Shown: positions 56,901 through 64,000 of the stretch, one piece after another
How the letters are laid out: each line of letters begins with the position of its first letter
How positions within the stretch are numbered: the stretch's first letter is position 1
NCBI GenBank assembly: GCA_021927905.1
Contig: BLLK01000040.1
Span: 434,001-498,000 of the forward strand
Origin: Chaetoceros tenuissimus
Taxonomy: Eukaryota > Bacillariophyta > Thalassiosirophyceae > Chaetocerotales > Chaetocerotaceae
DNA: 64,000 nt
Direction of reading: 5' to 3'
Made by a program: the position numbers and the translations under genes
The notes under the pieces: model-generated
Told to the model about the DNA's origin: nothing
What the model saw: the letters and a program-made list of their open reading frames with translations, nothing else
Database searches by the model: none

Positions 56901-57075
56901 CCTCAAGCTCAGTATCAAAACTGAAGACATGGGTTATATTCTTGGTGCCCTAGTCCACAGCATCGAAGATTTTTCAAAGTACAGCATTTTAGATAATTTT
57001 TGCAGATAAGAAAAAAGACTGAAGCCTTTTTATGCTTCAATGCTACGCAACGTTCTTTGTTTGCAGATAAAAAGA
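56901..57075 (+). pseudogene. Decayed copy of part of the upstream gene's exon 3
   Basis: The stretch 56955-57068 reads like a damaged version of 53605-53735: TTGGTGCCCTAG..., then AAAAGACTGAAGCCTTTTTATG..., then TCAATGCTACGCAACGTTCT, against the intact TTGGTGTCCTAGCC..., AAACTGAAGCCTTTATTTTATG and TCAATGCTGCGCAATATTCT. Direct orientation. It carries stops and gaps, so it is a pseudogene fragment of a related gene, perhaps from a local duplication. Confidence 0.55.
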
Positions 57076-57520
57076 TTGGAGATCATTATGGAAACAAAAA
57101 GATACTTGTTTTCCATACTTTGCTTTTAAAAGATGAAACATTTTCAATTGCAATATTTGGCCTTTCATGTAGAGATAGTTGTTCTAAAGATTGTCTGAGA
57201 GATTGCTTAAGCTTTTGCAAGCTTCTTTCCATATTGGCAATTTCTTCAGCTTCCATTTCTATTCTTTGTGTTTCTGCTACTTATCTTTCTTTTCGTTTCT
57301 GTTATTGAAGCTCCTCTTTTTATCGCTGCATTCTTGCTTGTTACTGGGCTATTTTGAATTTCTCTTGCCTACTGAGCAAGCCTTCTTTGCTTGCCATTAT
57401 TATTCCATCTGGTGGACGATCAAAAGAGGAAACGGGTTGGTTCTCCGGCCATTCAATTTCTTTTCATCACTGTCAGTTCAATATCTAGGTGAAGCACTGT
57501 GTCTGGTTCTTCTGGTATGA
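57076..57520 (-). pseudogene. Coiled-coil gene fragment on the minus strand
   Basis: The minus strand gives broken frames such as R-I-E-M-E-A-E-E-I-A-N-M-E-R-S and W-P-E-N-Q-P-V-S-S-F, separated by stops. The text looks like coding remnant of a coiled-coil protein rather than random sequence. Family unknown. Confidence 0.3.
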
Positions 57521-57815
57521 ACCTGACGCCATTCCTCGAGCTTGAACCTCTTCTTCAATCTATTTCTAGCTTATGTGTTGTATGTATTTCAACTGAAACT
57601 GGTTCTCTATTCGTTTACCATTGCAAAAAGAATAGATGCACAAAAGTGTTGTTGACAGCTGCTGAGATCTACATATGGAAGAAGAACGGGTGTAAAATTA
57701 CACCCGTCCATTGACATGGCTAAATGACTATGATCTGAAGCAACAAAGTAGGACGGCAAGATTTTCTTCAACAGCCATCAGCCATCAGAGCACCATCTTA
57801 CCATCTTCCATCTCC

Positions 57816-59823
57816 ATATCCCACTCCACCTTTTCCCCCCCTTTTTGGCGAAAAAACGCGATTGTCGCGCTTTCACCTCTTCGCGCAAAAATCGCTAAAA
57901 AGTTCATGTCATTGTACGTAGTAATTATACCAAGAAATCGCTAACAAAAATATGTAATACATTGTTTACTGTTTACTTCTGTTTGAATCCTCATACGATG
58001 AAAAGCTGTTATCAATAGACTTATCTATACATAGAGAGACAATTTGTGATGTTAGTTTGGAACTATTTGTATACCTAGTAAGACTATGATCAGCCATATA
58101 TGGCAGAAATCGCCAAAAATGGGCGATGTATGAAGACAGAACTCAACATTTTCATTCAAGTTTGACCTAAACTATGCTACATATCTACATATATAATTCC
58201 AATTGACTTCAATCATGGCTCAATAGTCGATTCTACAAGACTAAGACTTAGGAAGAGAGGTGCACTTTATGTGAGTATTTCTTACTTTTGTCTTGATTTT
58301 TCGCAGTTTGACTGGCTCTGGATGCACTTAGATCAGTAACCTGTGTAGCGACTAACAAAAATATTGCATATTGAGATACCTATATTTTCTTTGAAACTCT
58401 ATTTATCTCATAGTTTAAGTTACATTCTATCTTATTTAGATATGTTGAATCAAGTTTGTTCCATAATCATAAGATTCTAGGTATTTATCATATATTTTTT
58501 TCTCCCTGTATTGGGTCATTTCCGGTCATTTTCGTCATTTTCTGGTATTGTTATGGTGTGTTACATAGTCAGAATAATAATTTTCACAATGAATACAATC
58601 ACAGTATGTATCGTTAAATATAAAGGAATAGATATGTTATGGTTCTTGGACATAAAAACTCTATTTTATGATGACATGCTATTATTGGTACAATTAGTTA
58701 GTGTTTTTTGCGCGAGGATGACGAAACGCGACAATCGCGCTTTAACCCTTTTCTGCCTAGTTGGGACTTGAAAAATCAGCGATTCACAAACAAAACAACA
58801 CATATCCTTAATACAAACCCTACTCTAAATCCATAATGAAAACTTCAATCTCTTTTAAATTTTAAACATATATACAAAATATTCTCAGTAAGTAGGGGGT
58901 GAAGTTGGGTTTTCTCTATGTATGGAATTACTAACAAAATTCGCCGTTACAGCATGATGAGTCGTTTTGAGGTCAGTTTCAGCGATGATGATACATATGG
59001 CTATGTATCTGATGACAGAGTCGCCTAATCCATATGCCCAGTACCTCCCAGAGAACTTGATATATTAAGGAATGGTCTGGAAGCCAGACCTGGGGAACTT
59101 GTGGGTCATTCCATCGAATACTCAAATAGTGAAAATGAGGCTGAAATGGGACTGAAGAAGAACACTCTTTTGTGTAGAATGAAAGGGTCTGTATCACTGA
59201 CAATATGTTTATTCTAAGTAGGAATTCGATTGCAGATCATCATTATGGTCTTCTTATGTCATTTGGTCATATCAGATGGTACCACTGTTTAGTCTGATGG
59301 CTATTATATTGAATTGTGGATCTACCTTGTGTAACCTAAAAATCTTGATTTTGGCGATAAATTTTGTAGACTGTAGAAATCTCTCTCTAGCGTCTTCAAA
59401 ACCCATCTTAGTTCCACATCTCTCAACTCATATCGTTTCAACAATGTTCAGAGAAGGATTTTGAGCTATCAAATGTATTCATATCACACTATATGGCATA
59501 TATATTCTCATTCTCAAAAAATAGCAACTTTTTGTATTATGTTTTTTGTATGACATTTTGACCCCAAAAGTGGACGTCATTGGAAAAATATGAATTGAAA
59601 GTATACGATATCTCATCAAATACATGCATGAAAATAAAACTATTTTGCACACACATCCAAGATATATATAGAAGAAAGATAACGTAATTGGAATTACTCA
59701 AATTGGTCAAATATTGCTTATTTTAGGCTATATTGCTGCAGGTGGAGTAGTTTGGAGTAGCTAGGCAGAAAAGGGTTAAAGCGTGAAAACGCGACTGTCG
59801 CGCTTTTTTGGGGAGTGGGATAT
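57816..59823. mobile_element. Inverted-repeat DNA element with CGCGA-N3-TCGCG motifs
   Basis: A perfect 12-bp inverted repeat closes it: ATATCCCACTCC at 57816-57827 and GGAGTGGGATAT at 59812-59823. Inside lie three interrupted palindromes, CGCGA-N3-TCGCG, at 57857-57869, 58727-58739 and 59790-59802. No coding capacity is seen. A second element (58746-59775) sits inside it; without that insert the outer element is about 1 kb. The target duplication is uncertain because the ends are themselves AT-rich. Confidence 0.6.
58746..59775. mobile_element. piggyBac-type non-autonomous element
   Basis: TTAA lies at both edges (58742-58745 and 59776-59779), outside an inverted repeat CCCTTTTCTGCCTAG (58746-58760, mirrored at 59761-59775). 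TTAA duplication with termini starting CCC is the hallmark of piggyBac elements. The 1,030-bp interior has only short frames; one at 58954 begins M-M-S-R-F-E-V-S-F-S-D-D-D and ends after 24 codons, possibly the remnant of an acidic transposase N-terminus. It is nested in the outer inverted-repeat element, so it is the younger of the two. Confidence 0.75.
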
Positions 59824-60886
59824 CTCTTCGATAATGTTGTTTCGCTATCATCACTTGGTTGTTTCAAATAAAACTAAATCAACCTGACGATGATCATAGG
59901 TAGTTCGATGCAAAGAACTCCTCTTTTCCATTGAAGCTCAACAAACGAGAGCGCCGAACCATTCTCCAGCCATGCTACAAGCTAGCTACTCATAGTAGGA
60001 GAGATGAGGAGTGAGCAGAGCGATGTGTCCTAGTAGAACTCAGTAGTTGATACTCTTAGACAAACAAGAACACTAGTTGATGGAGTAGGATAGCCAGCTG
60101 TGGTGTCAATCAATTAAAGAGTATTTTTTGTATCAGGTTGTCATGGAGTTGTGATCCTACAAGGAAAGAGAATAGTGGTTGGTGATGCCGTGGACTCGTA
60201 CATCCGAATGCTGCGTACTTTCATTCCAGAAGTTACCCCCAAAATTTATCCGTATTGGGAGCGATCTTCAATAAACTTCCCTCCTATTCTTTGAATAATT
60301 GCTAAGCTGCTGTGAGCGAGTATTTTGAATAGAATTTGAGTGGGATACTAACGAAGTAGTCTATCTTTCCAAAAATGGCAGATATTAGACTGCGCAGCAG
60401 CTATACTATGTAAAATTCGTGCGAGAAGTATGAATGCTGATGACATGCATGACAATACGGACCGAAAGTCTACAAAGAGGATGAAGTTCTCAAGAGATCA
60501 AATAGAACAGAGTGCTAAATTTTATTTATAAAAGATTTATTTTACAACTTTGTAATGTTGTTTGGACTTACTTCAATTTTATTTGATCAATCTATTGATA
60601 TACGAATTAACATGGTACTTCCATCATCTTCTTCATTCATCGGCACATTTTTCTTCGTTTAAGCGACGAATTGATTAAGTGTTTTAACGTTGCATAAATT
60701 TATTAACAGTCAGATCCATATCTCAACGATAATCTCTTAGATCCATATCTCAACGATAAGCTCTCATTCGGGAAATAAATCTGGAACATTCCCTATTTGC
60801 GAAACCAATGTTTGGACGATAATCTCTTAACCCATTGTGAAAATTTTGGATCCAACATGAGATTGATTTATTGGAACAAGAGTCGA
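59824..60886. other. Non-coding stretch
   Basis: No gene seen. A direct duplication of AGATCCATATCTCAACGATA lies at 60713-60732 and 60739-60758, and ACGATAATCTCTTA recurs near 60817. Confidence 0.4.
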
Positions 60887-61339
60887 TCATGGCACTAGAT
60901 ACTGGCTGATAATACGAGCAACAAAATTGTCGCCTCCAGCTTCGTATCTTAAATATTGATCATTCATCTCGCGGTTGCCCAGTGTCCATCCTCTTCTATC
61001 GGGCTGCTGCTGAACCGTATCTATAGTATGATTTCCAGTGCCACAATCTTCTTCTTTAAAATGCAGTATTTGTAATGGTAGTAACCTAGCTGCGTCCCCA
61101 ACTAATAAAGTGACTCTAACATCACTTTCAGTATCGTCATCATCTGTTTCATCAGCAGTTTCTTCATCTGATTCCTCTTCATCTCCGCTGCTATTGTCAT
61201 CACCTCTAGCTTCCTCTAAAAGGGGTGGCATTTCATCATCAGATTCATCACGATCTTCTTCCTCGTCATCGCCTTCCTGCCTATCCTCGTCGTTAGTAGC
61301 ACTACTCATCGATGGATTGTTGCTGGTTTTTCTTGACAT
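60887..61339 (-). CDS. Acidic protein of unknown function
   Basis: A 150-codon frame starts at 61339 with M-S-R-K-T-S-N-N-P-S. Residues 15-75 are almost all Asp/Glu with Ser/Thr, likely disordered. The remaining 75 residues are more ordered (L-L-V-G-D-A-A-R-L-L-P-L-Q-I-L-H-F-K and G-W-T-L-G-N-R-E-M-N-D-Q-Y). No domain recognised. Codon use and length suggest a real exon, but an acidic N-terminus followed by a short folded part is also how some DNA-transposon proteins begin, so host origin is not assured. Confidence 0.4.
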   Translation of the reverse strand: MSRKTSNNPSMSSATNDEDRQEGDDEEEDRDESDDEMPPLLEEARGDDNSSGDEEESDEETADETDDDDTESDVRVTLLVGDAARLLPLQILHFKEEDCGTGNHTIDTVQQQPDRRGWTLGNREMNDQYLRYEAGGDNFVARIISQYLVP

Positions 61340-61485
61340 GGTTCCATGATTTATGTTGGGTAGCTATAGATGTTTGTCGAAGCCGTAAATGTAAATAAGC
61401 TTATTGAGACGAAGAAGGTAGGTGAACTACTGCTTACAAATAAAACCTTGTATCAATTGGTGTCAATAGCCTGTGTCAATAGGGT

Positions 61486-61503
61486 GGGTGTAGATCTACA
61501 CCC
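61486..61503. repeat. Perfect 18-bp palindrome GGGTGTAGATCTACACCC
   Basis: Fully self-complementary. Similar palindromes lie at 61611-61628 (GGGTGTTGATTTACACCC, imperfect centre) and 57686-57707 (arms ACGGGTGTAA with a 2-base centre). Confidence 0.8.
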
Positions 61504-61831
61504 GATCTTCTTGAAAAATCATGTATTATTTTGAGAAACTATTTTGTACGGTGATTTCCACGTGAAGGAAGGCAGTTTGAGGGATCTGAATTTTCAAGTA
61601 TTTCCGAAATGGGTGTTGATTTACACCCAGTCTCAATAACCTACCGGGGGATACGGTAACTCATGTTTTGGTTAAAATCCATCATGCCATGAGACGACGA
61701 AAATGTCTAGCTACATAAATATCTAAGTACAATAAATACATTATTTAAATTTACAGTATCTACATTATCCAATTCTTTTTCTGATTGACGCTAAGGTGAA
61801 ATATCAGCATCTTGAACATTTTATTTACAAC

Positions 61832-62915
61832 TTACGAGAAGTCCACAATTTCGTCATCATTTACTACTCTTCCCTCATTAATATTTTCTGTGAAAGTACC
61901 ATCACGACTCTTGTAGGTGAAAATATGATTTTTCCATGAGGTTTTACCGTTTCCACCAACATTGAATTTATTATTTTTTCCAATTGATCCTGGGAAATCA
62001 AGGGATGGGCAAGGGTCAGATCCTGTTGGCACTAAACAGTCAAAGGGAAGCACAAAGGAGAGTGTGTAAGTATACTCCTCTTTCTCGTGAGCTTTTTGGT
62101 GTTTCTCCCATTTCCAGAATACGCTGCAGAGAAGATTGTACTCTCCAACCTTCTGGCTCCCAACAAGAACTTTGGCATTCTTGTAGAGCTCTTTAGGCAC
62201 TGTAAAAGTATAGGAATGATTCCGTCCACATGGAGATGATGTGGAAGTAAATTTCTTGAAGCATGGAGGTATATCCTTGATTATGAAGAGATACTTGTGC
62301 CCACCCATTATAACAGGTTCAATGTCAAATTCCACAAAAGGTGGATTCTTGAGAGTTTTTTCCACATCAATCTGGATTCTTGGACCTAAATCATCACAGG
62401 ACTTCTTCGCGGAGTTTGGACCTTTCATCTCCGTCTCCTTTCCACTCTCTTTTGCAGCCGGCTTCTTCTTAGGGGTAGGGGTTGCTTTTGCATCAAAGAA
62501 AGATGCAGGAGGATTTTTTCCATTTGGCGAACCAACTCCTTTGTCAACTTTGGCTTTGTTCTCTTCTTGTGAAGCCACATATTCTATGGAAGAAGCGTTA
62601 GACTTGGTGAAGTGGAAATAAGAATATATCTGAGGCTGACTTACTTGCAAAATGATTTTCTTTGATTTGTTTAATGATATCTCTCAATTTTGTTTTGATC
62701 TTAGCATCTGTTCCAAGATCATGTAGTTTAGCTTTTGCCATGGAATAGCAAGGTTCATAGAAGTGGGATGGTTTAGGAAAAGTGAGCTTTCCACCAGCTT
62801 TAATGATATCTTGTTGAGTCTTCTGGTTGAACCATTCCTTCATATTTTTTAAGATAGCATTATAAAGCTGTGATCCTCTCACTACTTCTGGGTGCTTTTC
62901 TTGTCTCGTCGCCAT
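61832..62915 (-). CDS. Two-exon gene of unknown function
   Basis: Exon 1 is 62915-62645 and exon 2 is 62583-61832, joined across a 61-bp intron (donor A|GTAAGT, acceptor CCATAG), giving about 340 residues. The N-terminal 90 residues are a compact helical segment (M-K-E-W-F-N-Q-K-T-Q-Q-D). A Lys/Ala/Pro-rich linker follows (near residues 110-145). The C-terminal 190 residues look like a beta-rich domain, with H-K-Y-L-F-I-I-K-D-I-P-P-C, S-Y-T-F-T-V-P-K-E-L and Y-T-Y-T-L-S-F-V-L-P-F. No signal peptide or membrane segment. I do not recognise the family. The intron join and uninterrupted frame argue for a functional gene. Confidence 0.65.
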
Positions 62916-63078
62916 TGTGTATTCAATTCCTTTGAATTTATGAAGTGATGTGTATTGGCTTCAAAGAACAAATTGTGGTGGCCCCACGAATGAAAACAGG
63001 AATTGACAGGAATTGAATAGGTCTAGAATAGGTCTAGTCTTGTCAATATAAATCGGCTCCTACCATAAGTGTAGGCTG

Positions 63079-63160
63079 TCCCTTGTCTTCCCTTGTCTTC
63101 CCTTGTCGTCTCTTGTCGTCTCTTGTCGTCTCTTGTCGTCTCTTGCCGTCTCTTGTCTTG
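63079..63160. repeat. 10-bp tandem repeat (TCTTGTCGTC)n
   Basis: About eight units, the first three reading CCTTGTCTTC or similar. They drive an apparent minus-strand frame rich in D-D-K-x-R-Q that I do not call a gene. Confidence 0.85.
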
Positions 63161-63336
63161 CCGAGTCTTGTGCGCAGCTTCTGGATGGTTTTAGCTTCAA
63201 CCGTGACACGTTGACACCAACTGTACTAAACGGTTCAATATCGCTCATTTTTTGAATCACAACACAACTCGACAGAATAACATAACAAAACATGCAAGCA
63301 ACAATATAAAATACTAATATTTCAAGAATTAAAAGG

Positions 63337-64000
63337 ATGATAGTGAAACCAAAATTTTTCTTTCAAAAGGGTATGGAGTACATTGGAAAGACTTATATCT
63401 TGACATTGAAATATAATGATTCCAACAAACGTCAATTTCATTCTTTTTTTAAGATCGATCCTTTTACATGTGGTACTATCTGGAATAAAATTTACAAATT
63501 GGTGCCAGATCTATTTTACTACCATTTACTTTGGGCTCTCCTTTTCATGAAGCTTTATAGCTCTGAAGCACTTTTATGCAAACAAGTTGGAACAACAGAA
63601 AAAACATATCGGGAAAAAGTGTGGAAAATTATTGCTGCGATTAGTTCTCTAAAACCAAAAATCATCAAATTAGAAAATCGATTCAAAATGCAAAATGGAA
63701 GCTGTTGTCTAATGTCTGTAGATGGTACTGACTTTAGAATTAGAGAGCCGAAACCGTTCTGGTCTGGTTGGTACTCACATAAGTTTCGTGGTCCTGGATT
63801 ACGCTATGAAGTTGCACTTTGCATCCAAACAGGTCATATTGTTTGGACAAATGGACCATTTGCAGCAGGGCATTGGTCTGATTTAAAGATTTTTCGTACT
63901 TGGTTGAAGCATTATCTGCTTCCAGACAAAAGAGTGGAGACGGATGGAGGATATGCAGTTTTTGGTCGAAAAGATGATAAGTGTGATCGTCCTCATGATT
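63337..64000 (+). CDS. Harbinger-type DDE transposase, cut by the window end
   Basis: An open frame starts at ATG 63337 and runs 221 codons to the window edge without a stop. The first 110 residues look helical, with a helix-turn-helix-like stretch (L-C-K-Q-V-G-T-T-E-K-T-Y-R). The catalytic fold begins with S-V-D-G-T-D-F-R-I (D129 likely catalytic), then W-Y-S-H-K-F-R-G-P-G and V-E-T-D-G-G-Y (D203, the likely second acid). The third acid would lie beyond the window. This layout fits the DDE_Tnp_4/Harbinger-like transposases common in diatoms. It would cut and rejoin DNA at its element's ends; the element's inverted repeats are not visible here. Confidence 0.75.
   Translation, partial: MIVKPKFFFQKGMEYIGKTYILTLKYNDSNKRQFHSFFKIDPFTCGTIWNKIYKLVPDLFYYHLLWALLFMKLYSSEALLCKQVGTTEKTYREKVWKIIAAISSLKPKIIKLENRFKMQNGSCCLMSVDGTDFRIREPKPFWSGWYSHKFRGPGLRYEVALCIQTGHIVWTNGPFAAGHWSDLKIFRTWLKHYLLPDKRVETDGGYAVFGRKDDKCDRPHD

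Noticed and set aside
63060-63293. 77-codon minus-strand frame
   Set aside because: Mostly the 10-bp tandem repeat in translation; no independent support.

Overview
The window looks like nuclear DNA of a diatom or a close stramenopile. It is AT-rich by eye, introns are short (about 60-75 bp, GT-AG), and one protein (43205-44234) opens with a signal peptide ending in the A-F-C-P type cleavage site that diatoms use to send proteins through a four-membrane plastid. A eukaryotic ribosomal protein gene (eL42, 44547-44861 minus) and diatom-style Ty1/copia, DIRS-like, MULE, piggyBac-like and Harbinger-like elements fit this. No bacterial, CRISPR, tRNA or rRNA feature was seen.

Layout. Roughly 1-36.9 kb is a nest of mobile elements. 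It holds a DIRS-like tyrosine-recombinase retroelement (minus, about 1.9-8.9 kb); a gag-only LTR element (11499-14368, plus); a long LTR-flanked element with no evident coding (16192-21069); a small LTR element of the gag-only family with an exact 5-bp target duplication (21981-23170, minus); and a Ty1/copia fossil (24.4-30.5 kb, minus). A 5.9-kb terminal-inverted-repeat element (30530-36438) has landed in the copia LTR, and its body is four near-identical 1,305-bp tandem units. Small host-like genes sit between these: an Ulp1-like peptidase ORF at 9.8 kb, a type II membrane glycosyltransferase-like gene at 15.1 kb and a zinc-knuckle ORF at 23.2-24.1 kb.

From 37.4 to 44.9 kb is a gene-dense host segment. 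The first gene is a large two-exon gene (37445-42690) that joins an AlkB-like 2-oxoglutarate oxygenase fold, in which the iron-binding H-x-D reads N-S-N, to four tudor-knot/chromo-barrel domains. It is followed by the plastid-targeted protein with an acidic tail and by eL42 in convergent orientation. A MULE DNA transposon (coding 46302-49820) follows. A three-exon gene (51663-56900) then encodes about 1,698 residues, with three AT-hook-plus-W-x-W modules and three near-perfect 38-residue repeats; a decayed copy of part of its exon 3 lies just downstream.

From 57.5 to 64 kb the DNA is mostly non-coding. A roughly 2-kb inverted-repeat element carries a nested piggyBac-type MITE with TTAA duplications, and palindromes with GGGTGT arms are scattered through the region. 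An acidic ORF (60887-61339) and a two-exon unknown gene (61832-62915) lie on the minus strand, and a Harbinger-type DDE transposase (63337 onward) runs off the window.

The strongest candidate for something undescribed is the AlkB-fold/tudor-knot fusion, a possible catalytically dead nucleic-acid reader tethered to chromatin. The 1,305-bp tandem array captured inside a TIR element, and the AT-hook/W-x-W protein, come next. Family assignments rest on reading motifs by eye; no database search was possible.
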